The notes: a model not told the origin generated them from the sequence alone. A DNA stretch of 64,000 nt from Bradyrhizobium oligotrophicum S58 (GCF_000344805.1 NC_020453.1:5799001-5863000), one strand, 5' to 3'; shown: positions 53,428 through 62,944, counted from the stretch's first letter. Translations and numbers: made by a program.

Positions 53428-53928
53428 TCAGTTCAGCAGCACGCGATTCTTGGACAGGAACATGCGGCGGCCGCTGGAGTCGCCTTCCAGCACGAGGTCC
53501 CACTGACCGGGCGCGATCGCTTCCGCGGTGCCGCGATAGATGCCGCCGCCGACCTCGGCGAGTGCGACCTCCTGGTCGGCGCGCTTGTCGGCGGGACGCT
53601 CGAGCCGGCCCTGGAATGTCAGGCCCGACACCGGATTGCCGTTGGCGTCACGCGCATTCACCTGCACGATGGCGCCGCCGCCGGCGCCGCGCTCGATATG
53701 CGCCTCGACCTGCCAGCGCCGCGCCTCCTGAGCACGCGCCGCCGCGATCTCCTTCTCATAGCCGAGACTTGCGCTGTAGGCGCTGTCGACGTCGGTGCCC
53801 GGCAGGGTCGAGATCGCCATCTTCATCATGTAGACGTTGACCCCGATCACGGTCCCGAAGAAGGCGATCAGCATGGCGAGCACCATGCGTCCGGTCAACG
53901 GCTTGGATCGTTCGGAACGGCTGGCCAT
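53428..53928 (-). CDS. fixH: cbb3 oxidase assembly protein FixH
   Basis: A 166-residue membrane-anchored protein with one helix near residues 15-37 (MVLAMLIAFFGTVIGVNVYMM) and a periplasmic beta-rich domain (GLTFQGRLERPADK, GQWDLVLEGD). This is the FixH/CcoH pattern of a factor that helps assemble the oxidase with FixI. It lies in the fixGHIS unit, 21 bases after fixG. Confidence 0.92.
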   Translation of the reverse strand: MASRSERSKPLTGRMVLAMLIAFFGTVIGVNVYMMKMAISTLPGTDVDSAYSASLGYEKEIAAARAQEARRWQVEAHIERGAGGGAIVQVNARDANGNPVSGLTFQGRLERPADKRADQEVALAEVGGGIYRGTAEAIAPGQWDLVLEGDSSGRRMFLSKNRVLLN

Positions 53929-53949
53929 TGGCGGGCTCCTTCGAGTCTC

Positions 53950-55416
53950 TTAAGGGCTGACGAAATTGTCGGTGGCGGAGGCGACGACGCCGAGGCCGAT
54001 GTCGGTGACATGGAACTTGACCGGGATCGACTTCTCCGGATTGCTCTCCTCGGGCGCGGTCACCAGCAGACGCAGCTCCTCGGTCTGGTCGCGTCCGATC
54101 ACGATCATCGGCCGGTCCGGAGTCACCGAATCGGCGCCGACGACGTGGACGGCCGCATTGGCGGGCCCTTCGATGTCGATGGCGATGACGCGGTCGAAGC
54201 CGTGCTTGTTGAGGACGCGCACCGTATAGGCATTCCGGATCGAGCCGTCGGACAGCTTGATCGCGATCGGGTTGCGGTCGTGCAGCACGTTGACATCGAG
54301 CAGCGAGCGGGTCGCGAGCTTGTAGACCATCGCGCCGCCGACCACCGCGATGATCGCGGCATAGGCGACGGTGCGGGCACGCACGAGCTTGTAGACCGGC
54401 GGCTTGCCTTCCTGGCGGCGGTGGATGTTGATGTCGTTGTCATAGCCGATCAGCCGCGTCGGGCGGCCGATCTTGGTCATGACGGTGTCGCAGGCGTCGA
54501 TGCAGAGGCCGCACTGGATGCAGTCCATCTGCGACCCGTCGCGGATGTCGATGCCGGTCGGGCACACGGCCACGCACTGCTTGCAGTCGACGCAGTCGCC
54601 GGCCGGCTGGCCGAGCGCGCGCAGCTCGGCGGCCTTCTTGACCGACATGCGGCTCTCGCCGCGGTCATAGCGATAGGTGACGTTGAGCGCCCATTCGTCG
54701 GTCAGCGCGGCCTGGATGCGCGGCCACGGGCACATGTAGACGCAGACCTGCTCGCGCATGAAGCCGGCGAGCGTATAGGTCGTCGCGGTCAGGATCGCGA
54801 TCCAGATATAGGCCAGCATCGGCCCCTGAAAGGTGACGAGCTCCTTCACCAGGGTCGGCGCGTCGCTGAAATACAGCACCCAGGCGCCGCCGGTCCACCA
54901 GGCGATCAACAGCCAGATCGAATGCTTGAGCACGAGCTCGGAAATCCGCTCCAGCTTCATCGGATCGCTGGAGGCATCCTTCTTCATGCGTTCGCGGCGG
55001 TCGCCCTCGATCAGGCGCTCCACGGCATAGAACAAGTCGGTCCACACCGTCTGCGGACAGAGATAGCCGCACCAGATGCGGCCGCCGATCGCGTTCATCA
55101 GGAACAGGCCGATGGCGGCGATGATCAGGAGGCCGGTGAAGTAATAAACCTCCTGCGGCCACAGCTCGATGAAGAAGAAATAGAAGCGGTGGTTCGGGAA
55201 ATCGATCAGCACCGCCTGGTCGGGCGCGCCGAGGCCGCGATTCCAGCGCACGAACGGCAGGAAGTAGTAGACGCCGAGGCAGAAGCCCATCAGGCCCCAT
55301 TTGATCCGGCGGAACGTCCCGGAGACGCTTTGCGGATAGACCTTCTTGTGCGCGGCATAGAGCGGACCGTAATCGTCCACCGGCTGCAGGTCGTCCGGGT
55401 TGACGGTCTTGTTCAT
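53950..55416 (-). CDS. fixG: Membrane ferredoxin-like cupric reductase FixG (CcoG)
   Basis: About 488 residues starting at MNKTVNPDDLQ; the longer frame (to 55449) would begin within two bases of the start site expected from the FixK box at 55486-55499. Several membrane helices surround two 4Fe-4S motifs, CVDCKQCVAVCPTGID and CIQCGLCIDACD, and the segment GYLCPQTVW. A periplasmic C-terminal IgG-like domain ends the protein. CcoG reduces copper during cbb3 assembly. First gene of fixGHIS. Confidence 0.94.
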   Translation of the reverse strand: MNKTVNPDDLQPVDDYGPLYAAHKKVYPQSVSGTFRRIKWGLMGFCLGVYYFLPFVRWNRGLGAPDQAVLIDFPNHRFYFFFIELWPQEVYYFTGLLIIAAIGLFLMNAIGGRIWCGYLCPQTVWTDLFYAVERLIEGDRRERMKKDASSDPMKLERISELVLKHSIWLLIAWWTGGAWVLYFSDAPTLVKELVTFQGPMLAYIWIAILTATTYTLAGFMREQVCVYMCPWPRIQAALTDEWALNVTYRYDRGESRMSVKKAAELRALGQPAGDCVDCKQCVAVCPTGIDIRDGSQMDCIQCGLCIDACDTVMTKIGRPTRLIGYDNDINIHRRQEGKPPVYKLVRARTVAYAAIIAVVGGAMVYKLATRSLLDVNVLHDRNPIAIKLSDGSIRNAYTVRVLNKHGFDRVIAIDIEGPANAAVHVVGADSVTPDRPMIVIGRDQTEELRLLVTAPEESNPEKSIPVKFHVTDIGLGVVASATDNFVSP

Positions 55417-55485
55417 GGCTTGCAGTTCATGGCTGGGGTCTTCTCGCATTTGCGGCCGAAGGTATGCCCACCTCCGGCCGCTCAG

Positions 55486-55499
55486 TTGATCCAGCTCAA
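55486..55499 (-). promoter_or_regulatory. FixK box upstream of fixG
   Basis: TTGATCCAGCTCAA fits TTGA-N6-TCAA. Centred at 55492.5, it would place the transcription start near 55451. It lies in the short gap between fixP and fixG, giving fixGHIS its own low-oxygen promoter. Confidence 0.85.
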
Positions 55500-55527
55500 T
55501 TGAAGGGAAAGTTCTGTTGGATGTCCG

Positions 55528-56400
55528 TTACTTTCCTCCGCCGAGCGAGTGGACGTAGACCGCCATCGCCTTGATCGTGGTCGGGTCGAGACGGCCTTCC
55601 CAAGCCGGCATGACGCCGTTGCGACCATTGGTGATGGTCTCGATCAGGGTCGCCTCGTCGGAGCCGTACAGCCAGATCTTGTCGGTCAGGTTCGGCGCCC
55701 CGACGTCCGGATTGCCCTTGGCGTTGTCGCCATGGCAGGCCACGCAGTTCTCGGCGAAGATCTTGGCGCCGGCCTTGGGGTCATAACCCGGCCGGGTCGG
55801 GAGCCCCGCCAGCTCGCGGACGTAGTTGGCGACCGTGACGATCTCCGCCGGCTTCAGGACACCGTCCTTGCCGAAGGCGAGCATCTGGCCCTCGCGGGTC
55901 TTCGGGTGACCCGAGCGCACGCCGTACAGCAGGGTCTGCTGGATCTGCTCCAGCGAGCCGCCCCACAGCCAGTCGTCGTCGTTCAGGTTCGGGAAGCCCT
56001 TGGCGCCGGCCGCACCGGTCCCGTGGCAGGCGGCGCAATTGTCGCCGAACACGGTCTTGCCCTTGGCGCGCGCCAGGGCAAGCATCGCCGGATCCTTCTC
56101 GATGTCGGCGAGCGAGGCGGTGGCCAGCGCCGCCATCTTGGCGCCGCGAATCTTCTCGAGGTTGGCGAGCTCGACCGCCACGTCCGCGCGGGACGAGTAG
56201 CCGAACAGGCCCTTTGTGTTGCTGGAGATGGTCGGCCAGGCCGGATACACGATCCAGTAGCCGATCGCCCAGACGATGGTGATGTAGAAGGTGATCACCC
56301 ACCACCGCGGCAGCGGGGTGTTGAGCTCCTTGATGCCGTCCCAGGCATGGCCCGTCGTGGCGGTGCCGGAGACGCTGTCGACTTCGGTATGGTCAGCCAT
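55528..56400 (-). CDS. fixP: cbb3 oxidase dihaem cytochrome c subunit FixP (CcoP)
   Basis: A 290-residue membrane-anchored cytochrome. One helix lies near residues 32-52 (WWVITFYITIVWAIGYWIVYP) and there are two haem c sites, NCAACHGTGA and NCVACHGDNA, each with the usual downstream methionine region. It accepts electrons from cytochrome c and passes them to FixO/FixN. It is 6 bases from fixQ. Confidence 0.96.
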   Translation of the reverse strand: MADHTEVDSVSGTATTGHAWDGIKELNTPLPRWWVITFYITIVWAIGYWIVYPAWPTISSNTKGLFGYSSRADVAVELANLEKIRGAKMAALATASLADIEKDPAMLALARAKGKTVFGDNCAACHGTGAAGAKGFPNLNDDDWLWGGSLEQIQQTLLYGVRSGHPKTREGQMLAFGKDGVLKPAEIVTVANYVRELAGLPTRPGYDPKAGAKIFAENCVACHGDNAKGNPDVGAPNLTDKIWLYGSDEATLIETITNGRNGVMPAWEGRLDPTTIKAMAVYVHSLGGGK

Positions 56401-56406
56401 GTTGAA

Positions 56407-56571
56407 TTACTCCTCGCGCAACGGCATGCTCGCCGCTTCGTCGAAAGCGGCCTTGTTGCGAGGCCAGAGGGCGTAGGTGACGATCGCGATGAAGATCGCG
56501 ACGAAGATCGGGGTCCACAGCGTCGTCACGAGTGACGACGCGATGTTTTCGACTGCAATGATGGGCTTCAT
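56407..56571 (-). CDS. fixQ: cbb3 oxidase small subunit FixQ (CcoQ)
   Basis: A 54-residue protein, MKPIIAVENIASSLVTTLW..., with a single membrane helix (FVAIFIAIVTYALWP) and the conserved RNKAAFDEAA tail; GAGAGG upstream serves as ribosome site. CcoQ stabilises the complex. It is located between fixO and fixP as in all fixNOQP operons. Confidence 0.93.
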   Translation of the reverse strand: MKPIIAVENIASSLVTTLWTPIFVAIFIAIVTYALWPRNKAAFDEAASMPLREE

Positions 56572-56589
56572 GATGTTCGCCTCTCGATC

Positions 56590-57324
56590 TCAGCGCAGGT
56601 TGGCTTTTTCGTTGTAGATCTTGAAGTCGACGAGCGTCCCAAGCATCTGCAGATAGGCCACCAGCGCGTCCATCTCGGTCGGCGCACCCGCCTTGCCGTC
56701 GAAGTTGCGCACCACGGCCTTCGGATAGCGCTTGGTGAGCGCCTCCGCGCCGGCACCATCGGGATCGACCTGCGCCTTGAGGTCGGCGGCGGCGTTGGCG
56801 ATCTGGTCGTCGGTGTAGGGCACCCCGACCGCGCGCAGCGTCTTCAGATGATCGGCGACGTTGGTCGCGTCGAGCTCGGTCTCCTTGAGGAAGGGATAAC
56901 CGGGCATGACCGACTGCGGAACGATCGCGCGCGGGTTGTTCAGATGGGTGACGTGCCAATCGTCGGAGTATTTGTTGCCGACGCGGGCGAGATCAGGCCC
57001 CGTACGCTTGGAGCCCCACTGGAACGGGTGGTCGTACATGCTCTCCGCGGCGAGCGAGAAGTGGCCGTAACGCTCCACTTCGTCGCGCAGCGGACGGATC
57101 ATCTGCGAGTGGCACAGATAGCAACCCTCGCGGACATAGATGTTGCGGCCGGCCAGCTCGAGCGGCGTGTAGGGACGCACGCCGTCGACCGCCTCGATCG
57201 TGCTCTTCAGGTAGAAGAGCGGAGTGATCTCGACGAGGCCGCCGATCGCGATCACCAGCAGGATGCCGATGACCAGGATGATCGAGTTCTTCTCGAAGAC
57301 TTGGTGTCGTTGCCAGAATGACAT
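56590..57324 (-). CDS. fixO: cbb3 oxidase monohaem cytochrome c subunit FixO (CcoO)
   Basis: A 244-residue protein starting at [13 protein letters not shown], equal to the usual FixO length; five earlier codons overlap fixN. The N-terminal helix [18 protein letters not shown] anchors it, and the haem c site is [15 protein letters not shown], with the axial methionine expected near [11 protein letters not shown]. It carries electrons to the catalytic subunit. Confidence 0.95.
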   Translation of the reverse strand: MSFWQRHQVFEKNSIILVIGILLVIAIGGLVEITPLFYLKSTIEAVDGVRPYTPLELAGRNIYVREGCYLCHSQMIRPLRDEVERYGHFSLAAESMYDHPFQWGSKRTGPDLARVGNKYSDDWHVTHLNNPRAIVPQSVMPGYPFLKETELDATNVADHLKTLRAVGVPYTDDQIANAAADLKAQVDPDGAGAEALTKRYPKAVVRNFDGKAGAPTEMDALVAYLQMLGTLVDFKIYNEKANLR

Positions 57325-57335
57325 GGTTGGATACC

Positions 57336-58979
57336 TCACTCCGCCGGCTGAAGAGCGACGGGCGACTGAACTTCTTCCTCACCGACACGGACCGTCATCC
57401 AGAGATTGTAGGCCATGATGAGTGAGCCGATCAGGAACAGCGCGCCACCGGCGGCACGGATGATGTAGAAGGGATGCATCGCCTCGACGGTCTCGATGAA
57501 CGAGTATTCGAGGAAGCCGAGCGCCGTGTAGGACCGCCACATCAGACCCTGCAGGATGCCCGAGACCCACATCGCGGAGATGTAGAGCACGATGCCGAGC
57601 GTGGCCGTCCAGAAGTGCCAGTTCACGAGCTTGAGGCTGTAGAGACCCTTGCGGTTCCAGATCCACGGCACCAGGCAGTACAGCGCGCCGAAGGACACGA
57701 AGCCGACCCAGCCGAGCGCACCGGAGTGCACGTGACCGATGGTCCAGTCGGTATAGTGGCTGAGCGAGTTGACCACCTTGATCGACATCATCGGACCTTC
57801 GAAGGTCGACATGCCGTAGAAGGCGACCGACACGACCAGCATGCGCAGCACGGGGTCAGTCCGCAGCTTGTCCCACGCGCCCGACAAGGTCATCAGGCCG
57901 TTGATCATGCCGCCCCAGGAGGGCATCCACAGCATGATCGAGAAGGTCATGCCGAGGGTCTGCGCCCAGTCCGGCAGCGCCGTGTAGTGCAGATGGTGCG
58001 GGCCGGCCCAGATGTAGAGGAAGATCAGCGCCCAGAAGTGGATGATGGACAGCCGATAGGAATAGATCGGCCGCTCCGCGCGCTTCGGGATGAAGTAGTA
58101 CATGATGGCCAGGAAGCCGGCGGTCAGGAAGAAGCCGACAGCGTTGTGGCCGTACCACCACTGGAACATCGCATCCTGCACGCCGCCCCAGGCGATGTAC
58201 GACTTCGAACCGAAGAACGACACCGGAAGCGCCGGGTTGTTGCCCAGATGCAGCACGGCGATCGTGACGATGAAGGCCAGGTAGAACCAGTTCGCCACGA
58301 AGATGTGCGGCTCCTTGCGCTTGATGACCGTCACCAGGAAGACGAGCAGATAGACCACCCAGACGATCGTCAGCCAAAGATCCGAATACCACTCGGGCTC
58401 GGCGTACTCCTTGCCCTCGGTGACGCCCAGCAGATAGCCGGTGCCTGCGATGAGGATGAAGAAGTTGTAGCCGACCACCACGAACCAGGGCGCTAGATCG
58501 CCGGCGAGCCTGGTGCGGCAGGTCCGCTGCACGACGTAGAACGACGTCGCCAGCAGCACGTTGCCGCCGAAGGCGAAGATGACCGCCGAGGTGTGCAGCG
58601 GCCGCAGGCGGCCGAAGCTGGTCCAGGGCAGATCGAAGTTCAGTGCGGGCCAGGCGAGCTGCGAGGCGATGATGAGGCCGACGGCGAAGCCGGCGATGCC
58701 CCAGAACATGGCCATGAAGGAGGAGAACTTGATCGGCCCGAGATTGTAGTTCGGCCGGCCGTTGATCTCCTGCGGCGGCAGCTCGCCGCGCTCGAAGTAG
58801 CGGTTGAGGATGAAGAAGACGGACGCCGCGCTGGCGGCAGCCGCGAGCGAGGCGTGGAACGCGAAGGCCGTATCCAGTGCCTTCGCCGCAGCGAAGACGC
58901 ACAGGAAGGCGGTGACGGCAAAAGTGAGCGACAAGCCACTTTCGCCGATGGTCATGGATTTTGTTGAGGACGCGCTCAT
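57336..58979 (-). CDS. fixN: cbb3 cytochrome oxidase catalytic subunit FixN (CcoN)
   Basis: About 547 residues from MSASSTKSM; an internal ATG at 58955 is an alternative. A twelve-helix haem-copper oxidase: haem b histidine in [15 protein letters not shown], the cross-linked tyrosine/histidine and CuB region in [15 protein letters not shown] and [15 protein letters not shown], and haem histidines in [16 protein letters not shown]. It reduces oxygen with high affinity at the cytoplasmic membrane for microaerobic and symbiotic respiration. First gene of fixNOQP; a FixK box lies upstream. Confidence 0.97.
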   Translation of the reverse strand: MSASSTKSMTIGESGLSLTFAVTAFLCVFAAAKALDTAFAFHASLAAAASAASVFFILNRYFERGELPPQEINGRPNYNLGPIKFSSFMAMFWGIAGFAVGLIIASQLAWPALNFDLPWTSFGRLRPLHTSAVIFAFGGNVLLATSFYVVQRTCRTRLAGDLAPWFVVVGYNFFILIAGTGYLLGVTEGKEYAEPEWYSDLWLTIVWVVYLLVFLVTVIKRKEPHIFVANWFYLAFIVTIAVLHLGNNPALPVSFFGSKSYIAWGGVQDAMFQWWYGHNAVGFFLTAGFLAIMYYFIPKRAERPIYSYRLSIIHFWALIFLYIWAGPHHLHYTALPDWAQTLGMTFSIMLWMPSWGGMINGLMTLSGAWDKLRTDPVLRMLVVSVAFYGMSTFEGPMMSIKVVNSLSHYTDWTIGHVHSGALGWVGFVSFGALYCLVPWIWNRKGLYSLKLVNWHFWTATLGIVLYISAMWVSGILQGLMWRSYTALGFLEYSFIETVEAMHPFYIIRAAGGALFLIGSLIMAYNLWMTVRVGEEEVQSPVALQPAE

Positions 58980-59035
58980 GCGGAATCTCGCTGAAAGAAC
59001 ACGAGCCCAGCAACCACAATCGTTCACACGTGGAA

Positions 59036-59049
59036 TTGATCGAAATCAA
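59036..59049 (-). promoter_or_regulatory. FixK box upstream of fixNOQP
   Basis: TTGATCGAAATCAA matches TTGA-N6-TCAA (read on the minus strand TTGATTTCGATCAA). Its centre at 59042.5 is 63 bases before the fixN start and predicts transcription from about 59001. Confidence 0.9.
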
Positions 59050-59225
59050 CTTTGCGACCGGTTCGCCTGTAAACAGCCTGACTGTTGCCATGCGGAGGCG
59101 CACACCGGAGCGGCTTCGAACACTCGCAAACGAATAGTCCCGCGCGCAGGAGAATGCGGGCGGGACCAATTGGTCTTAGACTTCCGTATCAGTTCCGCCG
59201 GAATCAGTTCCGGATCGAGCGGCCG

Positions 59226-59651
59226 TCAGTCCTTGGCGGCGGCGGCGAGCGCCCGAACGATGTCCTCGCGGGCAACGATCCCGACCAGGCTGTTGTCACC
59301 GTCGGTCACGGGGAGGCTGCGGATGCGGTGCTCGACCATCAGCTGCAGCACGCGCGTCAACTTCGTGTCCGGCCGGACATAGATGAATTCGGACGTCATC
59401 ACGTCGGCAACCGTCCGGTTCATCAGGTCGCTGTAGCGCGGCAGCATCTGGTTGGGCGTGAAGGCGAAGCACTTCAGCACGTCGAACTTGGTGACGATAC
59501 CGATCACCTCGTCGTTCTCGACGACGGGATAGGTGTTGTAATCGTCGCGGTCGAACATCTCGCCGAGCTCGCGAATCGTCGTTTCGCGGGTCACCGTCGT
59601 GACGTTCCGCGTCATGGTGCTGCCGGCGGTTTCCTCGAGAAATCTGTACAA
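59226..59651 (-). CDS. CBS-domain pair protein
   Basis: A 141-residue protein of two CBS motifs (VTRETTIRELGEMFDRDDYNTYPVVENDEVIGIVTK and YVRPDTKLTRVLQLMVEHRIRSLPVTDGD). Such pairs bind adenosine nucleotides and sense energy charge. It lies between the universal-stress gene (37-base gap) and fixN, probably co-transcribed with the former. A stand-alone regulator of energy status in low oxygen is a reasonable inference. Confidence 0.88.
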   Translation of the reverse strand: MYRFLEETAGSTMTRNVTTVTRETTIRELGEMFDRDDYNTYPVVENDEVIGIVTKFDVLKCFAFTPNQMLPRYSDLMNRTVADVMTSEFIYVRPDTKLTRVLQLMVEHRIRSLPVTDGDNSLVGIVAREDIVRALAAAAKD

Positions 59652-59688
59652 GGCGGCAATCCTGTTCTCGGATGAAGCGGTTGGAGTT

Positions 59689-60522
59689 TCAGTGCGACAG
59701 CAGCACGCAACGCGCAGTGCGCGTCACCAGATGCTCGGTGACGCCGCCGAGCACGAGCTCGCGGAATCGCGAATGACCATAGGCGCCGGCAACGACCAGG
59801 CCCGCGGAAAGATCCGCGGCAACCGCATCGAGCCTGGCCGCGACGTTGCGCCCCTGCCCCGGTTGCTCGACCTTGGCCGATGCGACGATCTTGTGACGGC
59901 CGAGCCATGCGACGACGTCGGCGATGCGCGCCTCGCAGGCACCGTAGTCCGAGGTGTCTTCCGGGATCTCGACCACGACCACTTTGGCCGCCTTGGCGAG
60001 CAGCGGCAGGGCGTCGGCGACCGCGCGGCGCGCCTCGGGCGTCTCCTTCCAGGCCACGAGTACGGTCGACAGATCGAGCCCGGTCGCATTGTCCGGCACC
60101 ACGAGGAGTGGCCGGCCGGTCTGCATGACGAGATCCTTGGGGCTTGCGACCGTGAAGGAATCGGACAGGCCGGGCGGCATGCTTCCGGTCACCACGATGT
60201 CGGCGGCGCGGACCTGGGCCAGCACGTGGCGCACCGGGAAATCCAGCGCGCTGCGCCAGTTCAACGAAGCGGCGCGCCCCCCCACCACCGAGCGAAACTG
60301 CCGTTCGAGCTCCGCCAGCCTGGTCTGCAGCGCGGCCTCGCTCTGCTCGATCAGATCCTGGGCCTGCTCCCCGGTCGTAAAATACAGCGGCGGCGCGAAT
60401 TCCGCAGCCGCCACGCCGATCATGCCGGCGTCGAATCGCGCCGCAAGATCGCCCGCGACCTGGAGACGGGCGTCATTCGGCTGGTCGAGCGCAAGGCTCA
60501 CCATGACAGTCGCGAACGTCAT
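59689..60522 (-). CDS. Universal stress protein family, two-domain form
   Basis: A 277-residue tandem UspA protein from MTFATVMVSLAL. The second half carries the nucleotide-binding pattern GAYGHSRFRELVLGGVT. Two-domain universal stress proteins accompany fix genes in many rhizobia and respond to low oxygen. A FixK-like box (60579-60592) is placed suitably upstream. Confidence 0.88.
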   Translation of the reverse strand: MTFATVMVSLALDQPNDARLQVAGDLAARFDAGMIGVAAAEFAPPLYFTTGEQAQDLIEQSEAALQTRLAELERQFRSVVGGRAASLNWRSALDFPVRHVLAQVRAADIVVTGSMPPGLSDSFTVASPKDLVMQTGRPLLVVPDNATGLDLSTVLVAWKETPEARRAVADALPLLAKAAKVVVVEIPEDTSDYGACEARIADVVAWLGRHKIVASAKVEQPGQGRNVAARLDAVAADLSAGLVVAGAYGHSRFRELVLGGVTEHLVTRTARCVLLSH

Positions 60523-60578
60523 CCGCCTCTCCAAACATTGCTTCCATGCAGCTCTTAGAGGTGAAATCACCCACCGTG

Positions 60579-60592
60579 ATGAGATAGATCAA
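60579..60592 (-). promoter_or_regulatory. FixK-like box upstream of the universal stress gene
   Basis: On the minus strand TTGATCTATCTCAT has one change from TTGA-N6-TCAA. Centred 63 bases before the start codon, the same distance as at fixN. A weaker but positionally convincing site. Confidence 0.6.
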
Positions 60593-60655
60593 TGTGCGGC
60601 CGCGGAACGCCGGCGGCGAGAAGCGGTCGGAACCGGGCTGAAGATTGGAGAAAGC

Positions 60656-60681
60656 CTTGAATTGTCGAGCCAAAATTCAAG
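60656..60681. promoter_or_regulatory. Inverted repeat upstream of fixL
   Basis: CTTGAATT-N10-AATTCAAG, perfect 8-bp arms, centred 144 bases before the fixL start. It does not fit the FixK spacing. A possible operator for fixLJ; the binding protein is unknown. Confidence 0.45.
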
Positions 60682-60812
60682 TCAGCCGGCGATCGTGACG
60701 GCGCAATCTGATATAGAATAACGTCACGGCCGGCTCACCCTGTGGCCGGGGCGACGGCGACTGCCGAAACCACTCATCTCGTCAACAACTGCGAATCAAT
60801 CGAAGGCTCGAA

Positions 60813-62324
60813 GTGCGCGGCGTTACCCAACCCTTTCCCGACGCATCCGTCCGGCCAGACGACGCCAGGGCGCTGGGCTTCGGTGCCTGGGATCTCGACC
60901 TGGCCAGCGGCGATTTCTACTGGTCGGTGACCACGCGCAAGCTGTTCGGCGTCCCCGCCGACCAGCCGGTCACCTACGGCTCGTTCCTGGCGCTGCTCGC
61001 GCCGGAGGACCGTACCCCGGTCGAAGCGGCGATCGAGCATTCCCGCCATCAGGGCACCGGGTTCGACATGGCGTTCAAGGTGCCGCATGGCGGCCACTGG
61101 ATTCGCGTGCTCGCCGGAGTCGTTCCCGACGAGGCCGGCGAGCCGCGCCACCTGCGCGGCATCGCCCTCGACATCGACCAGGAGAAGCGGCTGGAAGAGG
61201 CGCTGCGGATGCGCGAGCAGCATCTCCGGTCGATCCTGGACACCGTGCCCGACGCCATGATCGTGATCGACGGCACCGGCACGATCCAGTTCTTCAGCGC
61301 TGCCGCAGAGCGCATGTTCGGCTACACCGAGAAAGAGGCCGTCGGTCTCGACGTCAGCGAACTGATGCCGGAGCCGGACCGCTCGCGTCATGCCAGCTAC
61401 CTCCTCCGCTATCATGCCAGCCGCGAGCGCCACATCATCGGCATCGGCCGTATCGTGACCGGCCGCCGCCGCGACGGCGCGACCTTCCCGATGCATCTGT
61501 CGATCGGCGAGATGCAGTCCGGCGGCAAGCCCTATTTCACCGGCTTCGCCCATGATCTCACCGAGCATCAGCAGACCCAGGCGCGGCTGCGGGAATTGCA
61601 GTCCGAGCTGGTGCACGTGTCACGGCTCAGCGCGATGGGCGAGATGGCCTCGGCGCTGGCGCACGAGCTCAACCAGCCGCTCGCGGCGATCAGCAACTAC
61701 ATGAAGGGCTCGCGCCGCCTGCTGACCGGCAGCAGCGATCCCAACACCGCAAAGATCGAGAGCGCGATGGACCGCGCCGCCGAGCAGGCGATTCGCGCCG
61801 GCCAGATCATCCGCCGCCTGCGCGACTTCGTGTCGCGCGGCGAATCGGAAAAGCGGGTCGAGAGCTTGTCCAAGCTGATCGAGGAAGCCGGCGCGCTCGG
61901 CCTTGCCGGCGCGCGCGAGCAGAATGTGCAGCTGCGCTTCCAGCTCAATCCGGAGGCCGACCTGGTGCTGGCCGACCGGGTGCAGATCCAGCAGGTGCTG
62001 GTCAATCTGTTTCGCAATGCGCTCGAGGCGATGTCTCATTCCGCACGGCGCGAGCTCGCTGCCAGCAATCGCAGGATCAGCGACGACTTGATCGAGGTCG
62101 CAGTGTCCGATACCGGAACGGGATTCCCCGACGACGTCATGCCCAACCTCTTCAAGACGTTCTTCACGACCAAGGACACCGGAATGGGAGTCGGCCTTTC
62201 GATCAGCCGTTCCATCATCGAGGCCCATGGTGGGCGCATGTGGGCCGAGAACAACGAGGCAGGCGGCGCGACATTCCGCTTCACCCTGCCCGCCGCCCCA
62301 AGCAAGGTTGAGCATGATGGCTGA
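60813..62324 (+). CDS. fixL: Oxygen-sensing haem PAS histidine kinase FixL
   Basis: A 503-residue soluble kinase with no membrane helix, as in Bradyrhizobium. An N-terminal PAS precedes the haem PAS, whose haem-ligand histidine should be H193 in RSRHASYLLRY, with HIIGIGRIV following. The phospho-acceptor is H284 in ALAHELNQPLAAI, then N, G1 (DTGTGFPDDV) and G2 (GMGVGLS) boxes. When oxygen is absent it phosphorylates FixJ. Its end overlaps fixJ, so translation is coupled. The first about 20 residues differ from the B. japonicum protein. Confidence 0.96.
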   Translation: MRGVTQPFPDASVRPDDARALGFGAWDLDLASGDFYWSVTTRKLFGVPADQPVTYGSFLALLAPEDRTPVEAAIEHSRHQGTGFDMAFKVPHGGHWIRVLAGVVPDEAGEPRHLRGIALDIDQEKRLEEALRMREQHLRSILDTVPDAMIVIDGTGTIQFFSAAAERMFGYTEKEAVGLDVSELMPEPDRSRHASYLLRYHASRERHIIGIGRIVTGRRRDGATFPMHLSIGEMQSGGKPYFTGFAHDLTEHQQTQARLRELQSELVHVSRLSAMGEMASALAHELNQPLAAISNYMKGSRRLLTGSSDPNTAKIESAMDRAAEQAIRAGQIIRRLRDFVSRGESEKRVESLSKLIEEAGALGLAGAREQNVQLRFQLNPEADLVLADRVQIQQVLVNLFRNALEAMSHSARRELAASNRRISDDLIEVAVSDTGTGFPDDVMPNLFKTFFTTKDTGMGVGLSISRSIIEAHGGRMWAENNEAGGATFRFTLPAAPSKVEHDG

Positions 62325-62934
62325 ACGGGCGAAGGTCTATGTGATCGACGACGACGAGGCGATGCGGGACTCGCTGAACTTCCTGCTCGATTCCTCGGGC
62401 TTCGAGGTTACGCTGTTCGAGCACGCGCAGGCTTTCCTGGATCGCCTGCCCTCGCTCGGCTTCGGCTGCGTCCTTTCGGACGTGCGGATGCCGGGCATCG
62501 ACGGCATCGAGCTGCTCAAGCGCATGAAGGCGACCGGCAGCAGCTTTCCGATCCTGGTGATGACAGGCCATGGCGACGTGCCGCTTGCGGTCGAAGCGAT
62601 GAAGCTCGGCGCCGTCGACTTCCTGGAGAAGCCGTTCGAGGACGAGCGGCTCATCGCCATGATCGAAACGGCGATTCGTCAGGCCGAACCAGCTGCGAAA
62701 AACGAATCCGTCACGCAGGACATTCTCGTGCGCATCGCCAGCCTGAGCCCGCGGGAGCGGCAGGTGATGGATGGACTGATGGCCGGCCTCTCCAACAAGC
62801 TGATCGCGCGCGAATACGACATCAGCCCGCGAACCATCGAGGTCTACCGCGCCAATGTGATGACCAAGATGGGCGCCAACAGCCTCTCTGAACTGGTGCG
62901 GCTCGCGATGCGCGCGGGCGCCCTGAAGGATTGA
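62317..62934 (+). CDS. fixJ: Response regulator FixJ
   Basis: A 205-residue regulator, the same length as B. japonicum FixJ when started at MAERAKVYV (an ATG one codon earlier is equivalent). The receiver has VIDDDEAMRDS, the phospho-acceptor D55 in VLSDVRMPG, T in VMTGHGD and K in LEKPFED. The LuxR-type helix-turn-helix is LSPRERQVMDGLMAGLSNKLIAREYDISPRTIEVYR. It activates fixK2. Confidence 0.97.
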   Translation: MAERAKVYVIDDDEAMRDSLNFLLDSSGFEVTLFEHAQAFLDRLPSLGFGCVLSDVRMPGIDGIELLKRMKATGSSFPILVMTGHGDVPLAVEAMKLGAVDFLEKPFEDERLIAMIETAIRQAEPAAKNESVTQDILVRIASLSPRERQVMDGLMAGLSNKLIAREYDISPRTIEVYRANVMTKMGANSLSELVRLAMRAGALKD

Positions 62935-62944
62935 GCTAGATCAA
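62931..62944 (+). promoter_or_regulatory. FixK box overlapping the fixJ stop codon
   Basis: TTGAGCTAGATCAA fits TTGA-N6-TCAA. It shares bases with the fixJ TGA stop and predicts a transcript from about 62979, ahead of the receiver gene. This offers FixK2 feedback on the rr-fixK2 segment. Confidence 0.75.

Noticed and set aside
51921..53840. 639-codon plus-strand frame opposite fixI
   Set aside because: Shadow frame; low-complexity histidine/aspartate/arginine content.
53413..55503. 696-codon plus-strand frame opposite fixH/fixG
   Set aside because: Shadow of genes with clear cbb3-assembly motifs on the other strand.
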